Shown here: positions 45,201 through 55,159 of the stretch, one piece after another | Layout of the letters: the number at the start of each line of letters is the position of its first letter | How positions within the stretch are numbered: position 1 is the first letter of the stretch | NCBI GenBank assembly: GCA_035699745.1 | Contig: DASSPH010000055.1 | Coordinates: forward strand, 1-64,000 | Reading direction: 5' to 3' | Length of the DNA stretch: 64,000 bases | Source: Vicinamibacterales bacterium | GTDB taxonomy: Bacteria; Acidobacteriota; Vicinamibacteria; Vicinamibacterales; 2-12-FULL-66-21 | Notes under the pieces: generated by a model | What the model was told of the DNA's origin: nothing | Seen by the model: the letters and a program-made list of their open reading frames with translations, nothing else | Databases searched by the model: none | Position numbers and translations under genes: made by a program

Positions 45201-46436
45201 TCAGAAGAACTCCTTGAACAAGCCGCGCAGCCGGCCGGCCACGCGTCCGAACGCGCCGGCCCCGACCGGGCGCGCAACTTCTCCGACGTGATTTCTGTGC
45301 GCGTACATCACCAGCCCCACCGCCGTGGCGAAGGCCGGGTTGTTGACGTGATCGGCGAGGCCGCCGACGCCGGCCGGCACGCCGCGGCGGATCGGCAGAT
45401 CGAAAATCTGCTCGGCGATCTCCGCCATCCCCTCGAGCATCGCTCCGCCGCCGGTGAGCACGATTCCCGAGTTGAGCGACTTCTCGAACCCGGCCTTGCG
45501 GATCTCGTCCCAGAGCAGGTGAAAGATCTCCTCCGCGCGCGGCTGCAGGATCTCCGACAGGATGCGCCGCGCCATCACGCGCGGCTTGCGCCCGCCGACG
45601 CTCGGCACGTCCATGGTCTCGTCTTCGCTCACCATCGCCGACAGCGCGCAGCCGCAGCGGCGCTTGATCTTCTCCGCGTCCGGGATCGCCGTGCGCAGGC
45701 CGACGGCGATGTCGTTGGTGAAGTGATCGCCGCCCACCGCCACCACGCCGGTGTGCCAGATGCTGCCGCGCTCGAAGATGGCGAAGTCGGTGGTGCCGCC
45801 GCCGATGTCGACCAGCGCCACCCCCAGCTGCTTCTCGTCGTCGGTGAGCACCGCCTCGCTCGCCGCCAGCTGCTCGAGCACGGTGTCGAGCACGGCGACG
45901 CCGGCCCGGTTCACGCACGCGACGATGTTCTGCGTCGACGAGGCGCTGCCGGTGACGACGTGGACGTTCACCTCGAGCCGGGTCCCGGTCATGCCGACCG
46001 GCGCGCCGATGCCGTCCTGCTCGTCGACGACGAAATCCTGCGGCAGGACGTGCAGGATCTCCCGCCCGCTCGGCAGCGCCACCGCCTTCGCCGCGTCGAT
46101 CGCGCGCCGGACGTCCTCGCGGGTGATCTCGCGGTTCTTCCCGGCGACGGCGACCACGCCGCGGCTGTTGAACGCCTTGACGTGCGCGCCCGACAGGCCG
46201 AGATGGACCGAGTCGATCTCGACCCCGGCGGTCAGCTCGGCCTCGTCGATCGCCTTCTTGATCGACTCGACCGCCGCCTCGAGGTTCACGACGACGCCGC
46301 GGCGGATGCCCTTCGACTCGGCCAGGCCGAGACCGATGATGTCGAGGCCGTCATCGTCGGTCATCTCCCCGACGATGGCGGCGATCTTCGACGTCCCGAC
46401 GTCCAGACCGACCAGATATCGTTCCTTACGCGCCAC
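45201..46436 (-). CDS. ftsA: Cell division protein FtsA
   Basis: A 411-residue actin-like protein that tethers FtsZ to the membrane. It has the phosphate-1 motif [16 protein letters not shown], the SHS2/1C region ([18 protein letters not shown]), phosphate-2 [17 protein letters not shown] and adenosine motif [13 protein letters not shown]. The end, [10 protein letters not shown], fits an amphipathic membrane-targeting helix. ftsZ follows almost directly; its Shine-Dalgarno lies just after the ftsA stop. Confidence 0.96.
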   Translation of the reverse strand: MARKERYLVGLDVGTSKIAAIVGEMTDDDGLDIIGLGLAESKGIRRGVVVNLEAAVESIKKAIDEAELTAGVEIDSVHLGLSGAHVKAFNSRGVVAVAGKNREITREDVRRAIDAAKAVALPSGREILHVLPQDFVVDEQDGIGAPVGMTGTRLEVNVHVVTGSASSTQNIVACVNRAGVAVLDTVLEQLAASEAVLTDDEKQLGVALVDIGGGTTDFAIFERGSIWHTGVVAVGGDHFTNDIAVGLRTAIPDAEKIKRRCGCALSAMVSEDETMDVPSVGGRKPRVMARRILSEILQPRAEEIFHLLWDEIRKAGFEKSLNSGIVLTGGGAMLEGMAEIAEQIFDLPIRRGVPAGVGGLADHVNNPAFATAVGLVMYAHRNHVGEVARPVGAGAFGRVAGRLRGLFKEFF

Positions 46437-46454
46437 AGATGCCCCCGTGTCTCT

Positions 46455-46476
46455 CCGGCCTGAAGGCCGAAGCTAC
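46455..46476. repeat. GTAGC-type palindromic repeat between ftsQ and ftsA
   Basis: On the minus strand GTAGCTTCGGCCTTCAGGCC. GGCCTGAAGGCC is a perfect dyad. It lies in the 68-bp gap between ftsQ and ftsA and may modulate the transcript. Similar to elements at 35641 and 43923. Confidence 0.5.
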
Positions 46477-46504
46477 CTACCCCACCCGCTCGAGCAGCGG
46501 GCAC

Positions 46505-47335
46505 TCACCGTTTCACCGCCGCCGGCCGGACGTAAACCCGTTCACCGAAGCGCAGGTCGACGTAGTCGATGTCGCTGACCTGTTCGCGCAGCGCCGGCGC
46601 GAGATCGACGTACGACTGGAGCCGCTCGAGGAACTTCTCGTCGCCGAGGTGCAGCAGCGCCGGGTCGTCCTGGAGCATCACCACCGCGTCGTGGATGTCG
46701 CGAACGTCGATCTGCGAAACCCGCCGGGCGATGTCGTTGCGCGACGCCAGCGAGTCGATGACGCGCGCCGCGAGATCCGCCCGCGCCGGATCGATCGTCG
46801 GCTGGCCGCTGCTCGGCGACGCGACCAGGCCGTCGATGATCGGCAGGTCGAACTCGGAGTAGAGGGGCCCGAACTCGTCGATCAGGGTGCCGCCGGCGTC
46901 GACCAGGTACAGCGTGCTGCCGAGGCGGCAAAGGCCGACCGGGCGTCGCTCGGAGACGAAGATCTCCACGGTCGACGGCAGCACGCGGCGCAGCGCCACG
47001 TCCGCGATCCACGGCGATTCCATCAGCCGCCGCCGGTAGCCGACGAGATCCGCGGTGAGGATGCTGGTGCCGCGGAGGCCGTCGACGATCGCCTGCACCT
47101 CGCCGCTCGAGATGCGCACGTTGCCGTGCACGGCAATCCGGCGGACCTGCAGCGCGGATGCGTGCAGCACCAGCGTGGTCGCCGTATAGCCGGCGTACGC
47201 GACGAACGTGACCGCCACGAGATAGCGCACCAGCCGCCACGAGACGTACCGGAGCAGGCCGGCGCTTCGCCTGGCCGACCCGGGCCGCGTCCGCGCGCGG
47301 CGGAAGTTCTTTTCCGCAGGGGCTTTGACCCGCAT
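46505..47335 (-). CDS. ftsQ: Cell division protein FtsQ / DivIB
   Basis: A 276-residue bitopic divisome protein. A basic cytoplasmic tail (about 30 residues) is followed by a membrane helix (LVRYLVAVTFVAYAGYTATT). The POTRA domain is ALQVRRIAVHGNVRISSGEV, and the FtsQ beta domain has SPWIADVALRRVLPSTVEIF and LYLVDAGGTLIDEFGP. It links the FtsBL subcomplex to FtsWI. The start is ATG 47335, 2 bp after the murC stop. In many bacteria murB and ddl lie between murC and ftsQ; here they do not. Confidence 0.92.
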   Translation of the reverse strand: MRVKAPAEKNFRRARTRPGSARRSAGLLRYVSWRLVRYLVAVTFVAYAGYTATTLVLHASALQVRRIAVHGNVRISSGEVQAIVDGLRGTSILTADLVGYRRRLMESPWIADVALRRVLPSTVEIFVSERRPVGLCRLGSTLYLVDAGGTLIDEFGPLYSEFDLPIIDGLVASPSSGQPTIDPARADLAARVIDSLASRNDIARRVSQIDVRDIHDAVVMLQDDPALLHLGDEKFLERLQSYVDLAPALREQVSDIDYVDLRFGERVYVRPAAVKR

Positions 47336-47337
47336 GC

Positions 47338-48735
47338 CTACGCCGTCGCCTTTCCGGTGAGCGCCTCGAGGATCCGCTCGGGCAGCGTGCCGATCGAACC
47401 GGCGCCAAGCGTGATCACCAGGTCGTGCGGCCGCGCCATCCGGGCGACCGCCGCCGGAACGTCGTCGAGCGCCTTCACCAGCGTGACCGGCCGGCCCGTC
47501 TTGCGCACCGCCGCTTCCACCGCTTCGGCGGTCGCGCCGGGTATGGGCGCTTCGCCCGCGGCATAGACGTCCGTCAGCAGGATCTCGTCCGCGCCGGCCA
47601 GGGCGGCGCCGAACTGGTCGAGCAGATCGCGGGTGCGCGTGTAGCGGTGCGGCTGGAACACCACCACGATCCGGCGGTCGAGGCCGGCGCGCGCCGCGGC
47701 AATCACGGCGGCGATCTCGGTGGGATGGTGCCCGTAGTCGTCCACCACCATCACGCCGCCGGCCTCGCCGCACAGCTGGAACCGCCGCTCGGCGCCGCGA
47801 AAGTCCGAGAACCCGCTGGCGATCTTCGCGAACGGGATGCCGACCTCGAGGCCCACCGCCACGGCGCCGAGGGCGTTGAGCAGGTTGTGGCGGCCCGGCA
47901 CTCGCAGCTGCAGCGTGCCGAGATCGGTGGCGGCGCCGCCGCGCGGCGCGTGCACGACGCGGCAGCGCGAGCCGAACGCCTCCAGCGCCATGTCCCGGCC
48001 GGTCACCGTCGCGGCGCGATCGTCGAACCCGTAGGTGATCACCCGGCGGGTCATGCGCGGCAGCAGCTCGCGCACCGGCGCGTCGTCGGCGCAGGCCACC
48101 ACCGTGCCGTAGAACGGCACCTTGTTGGCGAAGTCGACGAACGCCTGCTGCAGGGCGCCCCAGCTGCCGTAGCTCTCCATGTGCTCGTGGTCGAGGTTCG
48201 TAATCACCGCAATCGACGGCGTGAGCTTCAGGAACGTCCTGTCGCTCTCGTCCGCTTCGACGACCATGTAGTCCCCGCGGCCGAGCCGCGCGTTGCTGCC
48301 GAACGCGCTCAGCCGCCCGCCGATCACCGCCGTGGGATCCAGACCGGCGCGCTCGAGCACCAGTGCGATCATCGACGTGGTCGTCGTCTTGCCGTGCGCG
48401 CCGGCGACGGCGATGCCGTAGCGCAGCCGCATCAGCTCGGCGAGCATCTCGGCCCGCGGGATCACCGGGATGCCGCGGCGGCGGGCCTCGTCCACCTCGG
48501 GGTTGCCGGCTTGAATCGCCGACGAGGTCACGACCACGTCGGCCTCCCGCACGTGCGACGCATGGTGTCCTTTCGCGACTCTCACCCCGAGCTTTTCCAG
48601 ACGCGCGGTCAATTCCGATGGCTTCGCATCCGAGCCGCTCACCTCGTACCCGAGATTGGCCAGCAGCTCGGCGATCCCGCTCATGCCGATCCCGCCGATG
48701 CCGACGAAATGAATCCGCCGCGTTCGTCCCAGCAT
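47338..48735 (-). CDS. murC: UDP-N-acetylmuramate--L-alanine ligase
   Basis: A 465-residue Mur ligase adding L-alanine to UDP-MurNAc. The N-terminal Rossmann motif is IHFVGIGGIGMSGIAEL, the ATP loop is AVAGAHGKTTTTSMIALVL, and the central region has VITNLDHEHMESYGS and NLLNALGAVAVG. The C-terminal domain contains VVVDDYGHHPTEIAAVIAAA and VVFQPHRYTRTRDLLDQFG. Length is normal. It is 1 bp after murG. Confidence 0.96.
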   Translation of the reverse strand: MLGRTRRIHFVGIGGIGMSGIAELLANLGYEVSGSDAKPSELTARLEKLGVRVAKGHHASHVREADVVVTSSAIQAGNPEVDEARRRGIPVIPRAEMLAELMRLRYGIAVAGAHGKTTTTSMIALVLERAGLDPTAVIGGRLSAFGSNARLGRGDYMVVEADESDRTFLKLTPSIAVITNLDHEHMESYGSWGALQQAFVDFANKVPFYGTVVACADDAPVRELLPRMTRRVITYGFDDRAATVTGRDMALEAFGSRCRVVHAPRGGAATDLGTLQLRVPGRHNLLNALGAVAVGLEVGIPFAKIASGFSDFRGAERRFQLCGEAGGVMVVDDYGHHPTEIAAVIAAARAGLDRRIVVVFQPHRYTRTRDLLDQFGAALAGADEILLTDVYAAGEAPIPGATAEAVEAAVRKTGRPVTLVKALDDVPAAVARMARPHDLVITLGAGSIGTLPERILEALTGKATA

Positions 48736-48736
48736 C

Positions 48737-49852
48737 TCAGTCGCCGCCGGCGACGAGCTGCAGCAGCCGGTCGACGATCCGCTTCGCCGCGTCCGGGCGC
48801 GCCATGGCGTGCGCCGCGCGCCCCATCTCCGCGATGCGGCGCGAATCCGACGCCAGCGCCAGCAGTCGATCCGCGAGCAGCGGACCGGTCAGGTCCTTCT
48901 GCTCGATCAGCTCGGCGGCGCCGGCGCGGGCGAAGACCTCGGCGTTCTTCTTCTGGTGATCGTCGGCCGCCGTCGGCAGCGGTACGAGGATCGCGGCGCG
49001 CCCGACCGCGGCCAGCTCGGCGATCGTCGTCGCGCCGGCGCGGCTCACCACGAGGTCCGCGCCCTTCATTTCCCGGTCCATGGCGTAGAGGAACGGCTCG
49101 ACCCGGGCCTCGAGGCCCGCGGAGCGGTAGCCGCTCCTGACCATGTCCACGTCGCGCTCTCCTGTCTGATGCGTGATGTCCACGCCGCCAGCGGCTGCCA
49201 GCCGCGGCGCCGCCTCCACCATGGCCAGGTTGATTGCGTGCGCGCCCTGGGAGCCGCCAAAGATCAGGACCTTCGCCCGCCGGCCGTTGCCGCGGTCCGG
49301 CGGACGCTCCCCGTCGAAGAATTCAGGACGTACCGGGTTGCCTGCGACAAAACCCCTCCTGCCGAAGAAGGACACCGTCGAGTCGAACGTCACCGCCGCC
49401 GCGCTCACCACGCGCGCGAGCAGTCGATTGGTCATGCCGGGCACGGCGTTCTGCTCGGCGATGAGCGTCGGCACGCCGCGCAGCGCCGCGAGCATCACCA
49501 CCGGTCCCGAGGCATAGCCGCCGACGCCGATCACGACGTCCGGCCGGCGGCGGCTGATGATCCGCCAGGCATCGGCGAAGCTCAGTGGCAACAGCGCGAC
49601 GCCGCGAATCGCCGCCGGCGCCGAGCGCCCCTTCAAGCCCGCGATGCGGAGCAGATCCAGCTCGAACCCTTCGCGCGGCACCACCCTGGTTTCGATTCCG
49701 CGCGCCGTTCCGGCGAACGTGATCGTCGATCCCGGCCGCCGCGCCGCCAGCTCTCTGGCGATCGCGATCCCCGGATACAGATGGCCGCCGGTGCCGCCCC
49801 CGGCAATCACGGCGCGCAACGCGGCTGCCCCGAGTGAGCTCGAGAGGGTCAT
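48737..49852 (-). CDS. murG: UDP-GlcNAc:lipid I N-acetylglucosaminyltransferase MurG
   Basis: A 371-residue GT28 enzyme that makes lipid II at the inner face of the membrane. The glycine loops are AVIAGGGTGGHLYPGIAIA and VGGYASGPVVMLA; the UDP-GlcNAc region includes EQNAVPGMTNRLL, VLIFGGSQGAHAINLAM and VVSRAGATTIAELAAVGRA, with LPTAADDHQKKNAEVF. The start is ATG 49852, overlapping the ftsW stop in ATGA, so translation is coupled. Confidence 0.96.
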   Translation of the reverse strand: MTLSSSLGAAALRAVIAGGGTGGHLYPGIAIARELAARRPGSTITFAGTARGIETRVVPREGFELDLLRIAGLKGRSAPAAIRGVALLPLSFADAWRIISRRRPDVVIGVGGYASGPVVMLAALRGVPTLIAEQNAVPGMTNRLLARVVSAAAVTFDSTVSFFGRRGFVAGNPVRPEFFDGERPPDRGNGRRAKVLIFGGSQGAHAINLAMVEAAPRLAAAGGVDITHQTGERDVDMVRSGYRSAGLEARVEPFLYAMDREMKGADLVVSRAGATTIAELAAVGRAAILVPLPTAADDHQKKNAEVFARAGAAELIEQKDLTGPLLADRLLALASDSRRIAEMGRAAHAMARPDAAKRIVDRLLQLVAGGD

Positions 49853-50979
49853 GCATCCGCCGTCATTTCCGTGGTGATGACGTGCGTGGAGGAGGCGTAC
49901 TGCGAGACGTTCAGCAGGATGCCCATCCCGATCATGCTCATCAGCAGCGACGAGCCGCCGAAGCTGACGAACGGCAGCGGGATTCCCTTCGTCGGCAGCA
50001 GTCCGAGCACCACGCTGATGTTGAAGAACGCCTGCACGACCACCATGGCGGTGAGTCCCAGGGCGAGGAACGCGCCGAAGCGATCCGGCGCGCGGAGCGC
50101 CGTGCGCAGCCCGCGCCACGCGATCACGCAGAAGCAGGCCAGCACCAGCGACGTGCCGAGGAGCCCCAGCTCCTCGCCGATCACCGCATAGATGAAATCG
50201 GTTTCGGGGTACGGCAGATAGAACAGCTTCTGCACGCCGGCCATCAGGCCACGGCCGAAGACGCCGCCGGTGCCGACCGCGATCAGCGACTGAATCACCT
50301 GGAAGCCGTCGCCGAGCGGGTCCTGCCAGGGGTCGAGGAAGGCGAGCATGCGGCGGCGCCGGTAGTCGGCGCTCATCAGCACCAGATAGGCGGCCGGCAG
50401 CAGCACCAGCATCAGTCCGACGATGTAGCGGTAGTTGATCCCGGCGGCGAACACCATCGCGGCGACGATCACGATGATCGACAGCGCCGTTCCAAGGTCC
50501 GGCTGCAGCAGGATCAGCCCGACGATGCCGCCGAGCACGACGCCGACCGGGACCAGCGAGTAGCGCAGGTCGTCGATGCGGTCCATGCGGCGCTCGAGGA
50601 TCGCGGCCACGAAGAAGATGACGGCGAGCTTGGCGAACTCGGACGGCTGCACGCCGACGCCGGCGACGCCGAACCACCGCCGCGCGCCGTTGATGCGCGG
50701 GCCGAACAGCACGGCGATCAGCGCCAGCCCGACCAGCCCGAGCGCCGTCCACAGGACGATCGGCTGCCGGTAGTTGCGGTAGTCGACGCGCATCAGCACC
50801 GGCATCAGCACCAGGCCGAGCAGCGCGAACGTCGCCTGCTTGAACAGGAAGAACGACGGGTGCTGGTGCTTCTCCAGCGCGATCACGGCCGAGGCGCTGT
50901 AGACCATCACCAGGCTGGCGCAGACCAGCACCAGGATGGCGATGAACAGCAGCTTGTCCGATTTGAGTTTCCTGGCCAT
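49849..50979 (-). CDS. ftsW: Lipid II polymerase / SEDS protein FtsW
   Basis: A 376-residue polytopic SEDS glycosyltransferase partner of FtsI. About ten membrane segments are visible. Signature stretches are FGPRINGARRWFGVAGVGVQ, QPSEFAKLAVIFF, LQPDLGTALSIIVI, DFIYAVIGEELGLLGTSL, and the ending GIPLPFVSFGGSSLLMSMIG. The conserved catalytic aspartate lies within the large periplasmic loop area. It is separated from upstream murD by 264 bp, the longest gap in the cluster. Confidence 0.95.
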   Translation of the reverse strand: MARKLKSDKLLFIAILVLVCASLVMVYSASAVIALEKHQHPSFFLFKQATFALLGLVLMPVLMRVDYRNYRQPIVLWTALGLVGLALIAVLFGPRINGARRWFGVAGVGVQPSEFAKLAVIFFVAAILERRMDRIDDLRYSLVPVGVVLGGIVGLILLQPDLGTALSIIVIVAAMVFAAGINYRYIVGLMLVLLPAAYLVLMSADYRRRRMLAFLDPWQDPLGDGFQVIQSLIAVGTGGVFGRGLMAGVQKLFYLPYPETDFIYAVIGEELGLLGTSLVLACFCVIAWRGLRTALRAPDRFGAFLALGLTAMVVVQAFFNISVVLGLLPTKGIPLPFVSFGGSSLLMSMIGMGILLNVSQYASSTHVITTEMTADA

Positions 50980-51040
50980 TTGATCGTACCGTCACGCCTG
51001 CCGGCTAAAGCCCGGCCGGGGCGGAACCGAAACAACCCCC

Positions 51041-51160
51041 GAGCAGTCAGTTGTCATCAGCCGGTTGTGAGGGAAGACACCGACCTCGCAGACCGGGGCA
51101 GCCTGCGTTCCCAGCGGCCAGCTCTTCTCCGCCATTACCGACTGATGACAACTCACTCCT
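51041..51160. repeat. 20-bp inverted repeat pair around an 80-bp spacer
   Basis: GAGCAGTCAGTTGTCATCAG at 51041-51060 and CTGATGACAACTCACTCCTC at 51141-51160 match as inverted copies at 18 of 20 positions. The spacer is GC-rich with no gene. It may form an mRNA stem-loop between murD and ftsW or be the ends of a small decayed element. Confidence 0.6.
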
Positions 51161-51183
51161 CGGGGATATCGATCTCCCCGCTA

Positions 51184-51239
51184 CCCGCTTCCCGCTTCCC
51201 GCTTCCCGCTTCCGGCTTCCCGCTTCCCGCTTCCCGCGT
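51184..51239. repeat. Eight tandem copies of a 7-bp unit (CCCGCTT), G-rich on the transcribed sense strand
   Basis: Eight consecutive units from 51184 to 51239: six perfect CCCGCTT, one CCGGCTT (unit 5) and a final CCCGCGT. On the minus strand, which is the mRNA-like strand of the cluster, it reads GGGAAGC repeated, giving four successive GGG runs with 4-nt loops (51184-51211). It starts 5 bp after the murD stop. Confidence 0.85.
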
Positions 51240-51243
51240 CGAG

Positions 51244-52629
51244 TCACTGTTCCCTGATGCCGCTCCACTCGCTTTCGAGCCGCGCCACTTCGCGTTTGAA
51301 GACCTGGCCGCGCTCGGCGTAGTCCTTGAACATGTCGAAGCTCGCGCATGCCGGGGCGAGCAGGACGGTTTCGCCGGGGGACGCGAGGGCGAACCCGGTC
51401 CGCACCGCTGCCACCATGTCGGCGGCGTCGTGCACGGCCACCGCGGGTGACAACGCCTCGCGCACGAGCGGCGCCGCTTCCCCGATGGCGACGACCGACG
51501 CGGATCGCTCCACCAGGGCGGACGTCAGGTCGGCGAAGTCGCCGCCCTTGAAGCGGCCGCCGAGGATCACCACCAGGCCGGGCGCGAAGCTCTGAATCGC
51601 GCGCAGCGCCGCCTCGATGTTGGTGGCCTTCGAGTCGTTGACGAAGCGCACCCCGGCGATCTCCGCGACCGGCTCCAGCGCGTGCTCGAGGCCGGTGAAG
51701 GTCTCGACCGCGCGCACCATCGCGGGCGCCGCGACCCCGGCGAGCGATGCGATCGCCGTCGCCGCGACCACGTCGGCCAGCAGGTGCCGGCCGAGCACCT
51801 TGACCGACGACAGCGGCACCAGCGCCTGCTCGCCGTCGCGCGTGCGCCGCACGATCGCGTCGCGGGCGACGAGCACCCCTTCCAGCAGGTCGCGTGACGT
51901 GGCGAACAGCAGCCGCCGCGAGCGCGCTTCCTGCGCCAGCGCGTGGGACGGCTCGTCGTCCGCGTTGAGCACCGCCCAGTCGTCGGACGTCTGGTTCGCG
52001 AAGATCCGTGCCTTGGCCGCCGCGTACTCCGCCAGGTCCGCGTGGCGATCGAGGTGATCGGGCGAGAAGTTCAACAGCACCGCGATCCACGGATGGAAGG
52101 TCTCGGACCCCTCCAGCTGGAAGCTGCTCACTTCGACGACGTGGATCGTTTCTTCCGTGGAATCGTCCACCTGCGCGCTCAGCGCGTGCCCGATGTTGCC
52201 GCCGACCAGCACGCGATGGCCGCCGGCCTCGAGCATCCGCCCCGTCAGCGTCGTGGTCGTCGACTTGCCCTTGGTGCCGGTGATGGCGACGATGCGCCCG
52301 CGAAGCCAGCGTGAGGCGAGCTCCAGCTCCCCCATCACGGGGACGCCGGCGGCGCGCGCCGCGGCGACGTCGCGCTGGGTCAGCGGCACGCCCGGACTCA
52401 GCACGATCAGATCCGCCGATCGCAGCGTCCCGGCGCGGTGTCCGCCGAGCTCGAGCTCGACGCCGGCGTTGCGCAGCTGCCCCTCTTCGGGGATGGAAGG
52501 CTGAAGGTCGGTCAGCGTCACCGTGGCGCCGCGGCGCACCAGCAGCTCCGCGGCCGCCACCCCGCTTCTCGCGGCGCCGACGACGACCGCTTTCCGTCCC
52601 GCGACCGTGAAAGGAGTGCTGCCCGTCAT
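51244..52629 (-). CDS. murD: UDP-N-acetylmuramoyl-L-alanine--D-glutamate ligase
   Basis: A 461-residue Mur ligase adding D-glutamate. Features: [20 protein letters not shown] at the N-terminus, [23 protein letters not shown] loop [49 protein letters not shown], and the C-terminal [20 protein letters not shown] with [19 protein letters not shown]. The start ATG 52629 overlaps the mraY stop in ATGA. Confidence 0.96.
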   Translation of the reverse strand: MTGSTPFTVAGRKAVVVGAARSGVAAAELLVRRGATVTLTDLQPSIPEEGQLRNAGVELELGGHRAGTLRSADLIVLSPGVPLTQRDVAAARAAGVPVMGELELASRWLRGRIVAITGTKGKSTTTTLTGRMLEAGGHRVLVGGNIGHALSAQVDDSTEETIHVVEVSSFQLEGSETFHPWIAVLLNFSPDHLDRHADLAEYAAAKARIFANQTSDDWAVLNADDEPSHALAQEARSRRLLFATSRDLLEGVLVARDAIVRRTRDGEQALVPLSSVKVLGRHLLADVVAATAIASLAGVAAPAMVRAVETFTGLEHALEPVAEIAGVRFVNDSKATNIEAALRAIQSFAPGLVVILGGRFKGGDFADLTSALVERSASVVAIGEAAPLVREALSPAVAVHDAADMVAAVRTGFALASPGETVLLAPACASFDMFKDYAERGQVFKREVARLESEWSGIREQ

Positions 52630-53717
52630 CTGAGCTTCAGGGTGGTGAGGCTGAACAGCGCGAAGATGATCGCGAGGATCACGAACCGGGCGATCACCTT
52701 CGGCTCCGACCAGCCGATCAGCTCGAAGTGGTGGTGCAGCGGCGCCATCCGGAACACGCGCCGGCCGGTGAGGCGGAACGACGCGACCTGCACCACGACC
52801 GACGCGGCCTCGAGCACGAAGACGCCGCCGACGATCACCAGCACGAACTCCTGCTTGATGAGGAGCGCGACCGTCCCGAGCGCGCCGCCGAGGGCGAGCG
52901 ATCCGACGTCGCCCATGAAGATGTCGGCGGGATAGGAGTTGTACCAGAGGAAGCCGAGGCTGGCGCCGACCAGCGCGCCGCAGAAGATCGTCAGCTCGCC
53001 GATCAGCGGCGACACGGTCTGGAGCTGCAGGTACTCCGCGAAGACGCGATGCCCGCTGACGTAGGCGAGCGCCGTCAGCGCCGCGGCGGCGACGCCGAAC
53101 ACGCTGATCGCGAGGCCGTCGAGGCCGTCCGTGAGGTTGACCGCGTTGGTCCAGCTCACGCACACGAACATCGCGAACAGGACGTAGGCCCAGCCGAGAT
53201 CCGGGATGAACCGCTTGAAGAACGGAAAGACCAGCCGCGTGTTGTAGAGATCGAGCGCGGTCAGCGCGATCAGCGCGCCGCCGACGGCGAGCCCGATCAC
53301 CACCTGCCAGCCCATCTTGTAGCGCGGCCACAAGCCGTGGTGCGAGCGGCGCACGATCTTGAGGTAGTCGTCGGCGAAGCCGACCGCGCCGAACGCGGCG
53401 GTCGCGATGACCACGATCCAGATGTTGGGGTTGGTCAGATTGGCCCAGAGCAGCGTCGGGATCAGCGCCGACGACAGAATCAGCAATCCGCCCATGGTCG
53501 GCGTGCCCGCCTTGGCGCGGTGCGTCTGCGGCCCGTCCTGCCGGATCACCTGGCCGATCTGGAACTCGCGCAGCCGCCGGATCATCATCGGCCCGAGCAC
53601 CAGGCTCAACGCCAGCGCCGTCACGCTCGCCCCGGCGGTGCGGAACGTGATGTAGCGGAACACGTTCAGCACCCCGAACTCCGAGTGGAGCTGCTCGTAG
53701 AGCAGGTGGTACAGCAT
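52626..53717 (-). CDS. mraY: Phospho-N-acetylmuramoyl-pentapeptide transferase MraY
   Basis: A 363-residue polytopic enzyme producing lipid I from UDP-MurNAc-pentapeptide and undecaprenyl phosphate. It shows about ten membrane segments, [40 protein letters not shown] with the DD motif, [28 protein letters not shown] and the HHH motif in [18 protein letters not shown]. Start ATG 53717 shares one base with the murF stop (TGATG). Confidence 0.97.
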   Translation of the reverse strand: MLYHLLYEQLHSEFGVLNVFRYITFRTAGASVTALALSLVLGPMMIRRLREFQIGQVIRQDGPQTHRAKAGTPTMGGLLILSSALIPTLLWANLTNPNIWIVVIATAAFGAVGFADDYLKIVRRSHHGLWPRYKMGWQVVIGLAVGGALIALTALDLYNTRLVFPFFKRFIPDLGWAYVLFAMFVCVSWTNAVNLTDGLDGLAISVFGVAAAALTALAYVSGHRVFAEYLQLQTVSPLIGELTIFCGALVGASLGFLWYNSYPADIFMGDVGSLALGGALGTVALLIKQEFVLVIVGGVFVLEAASVVVQVASFRLTGRRVFRMAPLHHHFELIGWSEPKVIARFVILAIIFALFSLTTLKLR

Positions 53718-55156
53718 CAGGCGAACTCCGCCTTGAGGCGATCGACGACGATGTCGGTGCGGATGCCTCGCGAGCCCTTCACCAGGACCAGATCGCCGGG
53801 GCGGACGCGCTGCAGGACGACCCGCGTCGCCTCGTCGCTGTGCGCCGCGTGAATGACGGTCGGGACGCCCGCCGCGAGGGCGGCATCGGCCATCCGCTCC
53901 GCGGCTTCGCCGCCGACGGTGATCAGCATCGCCAGGCCGGCGGCCGCGGCGGCGACGCCGCTCTCTTCGTGCAGGCGGACGGAGTGCTCGCCCAGCTCCA
54001 GCATCTCGCCGAGCACCGCGATCTTCCGCGCGCTCCCCGTGGCGGCGGCGACCGTCTCCAGCGCGCGCGTCAACGCCGCCGGGCTCGAGTTGTAGGAATC
54101 GTCGATCAGCGTCACGCCGCCGGGCAGGCGCAGCAGCTCGCCGCGGTGCGCCGCCGGCTTCATCGCCGCGGCGCGCGCACTGATCTGGTCGGTAGGCACG
54201 CCCAGGTCGATGGCCACCGCCGCCGCCGCCAGGACGTTGAGGAGGTTGCCGGACCCGAGCAGCGGCGTCTCGATTTCGAAGGTGCCGGCGGGAGAGGTCA
54301 CGATCGCGCTCATCCCGTCGAGGCCGCGATGCCGCACGGCACTGGCGCGCACATGAGCTCGATCCGATAGACCGAACGTCAGAATCCTGCCCCCGAACCA
54401 CTGGGCGCGCGACTGAATCCGCTCGTCGTCCGCGTTGGACACCAGCAGGTCGCCGGGCCGCGCCTGCTCGAGGATCTCCGCCTTGGCATCGGCGATCGCG
54501 TCCGCCGAGGCAAAGAACCCGAGGTGGGCGTCGCCGACGTTGGTCCACACGCGCACCTCCGGCTCGGCGATCCCGACCAGCGTGCGGATCTCGCCGGGAT
54601 GGCTCATCCCCAGTTCGACGACCGCGACGTCCGGCTTCGAGCGCAGCTCCAGCAGCGAGAGCGGCAGGCCGATGTGGTTGTTCAAGTTCCCCTTGTTGCG
54701 AAACACGGTCCGCGTTCCCGCCAGGAACTCGGCCGTCAACTCCTTGGTCGTCGTCTTGCCGGCGCTGCCGGTGATCGCGACCACCTTGGCGCCCGATCGC
54801 CGCCGCACCTCGCGCGCGCCGTCCTGCAGCGCCCGCGTCGTGTCCGCGACCTTGATCAAGAGCGGCGCCGGTCCCCCCTCGCCCCGCGACGGGCGTGAGC
54901 CCGTCGACGGGTTTCCTGCCTCGGGCAGGGCCGGCGTCGCGGTCACCACTGCCCCGGCCGCTCCCGCGGCCAGCGCGCTGGCGACGAATTCATGCCCGTC
55001 GAACCGGTCGCCGCGGATGGCGACGAACAGATCGCCGCGCTGCAGCGTGCGCGTGTCGATCGACCATCGCTCGACCCGCCGCGCCGGATCGCCGGAGACG
55101 ATCGTGCCGCCGGTCGCGGCGGCGATCTCCGCGGCGGTGAGCGCGATGGCCGCCAC
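53717..55156 (-). CDS. murF: UDP-N-acetylmuramoyl-tripeptide--D-alanyl-D-alanine ligase
   Basis: A 479-residue Mur ligase that adds D-Ala-D-Ala. The N-terminal domain has [20 protein letters not shown], the ATP loop [40 protein letters not shown], and the C-terminal [20 protein letters not shown] and [18 protein letters not shown]. Start is GTG 55156. ddl, which supplies its substrate, is not in the window. It follows murE by 3 bp. Confidence 0.95.
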   Translation of the reverse strand: MAAIALTAAEIAAATGGTIVSGDPARRVERWSIDTRTLQRGDLFVAIRGDRFDGHEFVASALAAGAAGAVVTATPALPEAGNPSTGSRPSRGEGGPAPLLIKVADTTRALQDGAREVRRRSGAKVVAITGSAGKTTTKELTAEFLAGTRTVFRNKGNLNNHIGLPLSLLELRSKPDVAVVELGMSHPGEIRTLVGIAEPEVRVWTNVGDAHLGFFASADAIADAKAEILEQARPGDLLVSNADDERIQSRAQWFGGRILTFGLSDRAHVRASAVRHRGLDGMSAIVTSPAGTFEIETPLLGSGNLLNVLAAAAVAIDLGVPTDQISARAAAMKPAAHRGELLRLPGGVTLIDDSYNSSPAALTRALETVAAATGSARKIAVLGEMLELGEHSVRLHEESGVAAAAAGLAMLITVGGEAAERMADAALAAGVPTVIHAAHSDEATRVVLQRVRPGDLVLVKGSRGIRTDIVVDRLKAEFA

Positions 55157-55159
55157 CGG

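Larger units (their letters stand above)
50980..51243. other. Non-coding gap between murD and ftsW
   Basis: 264 bp within an otherwise gap-free cluster. It holds a CCGGCTAAAGCCCGG palindrome (50994-51017), a 20-bp near-perfect inverted repeat (51041-51060 and 51141-51160, with two mismatches), and a 7-bp tandem repeat (51184-51239). No ORF with coding character is seen on the transcribed strand. Confidence 0.6.

Noticed and set aside
51184-51239. CRISPR array
   Set aside because: The repeats are contiguous 7-bp units without spacers and no cas gene is in the window.
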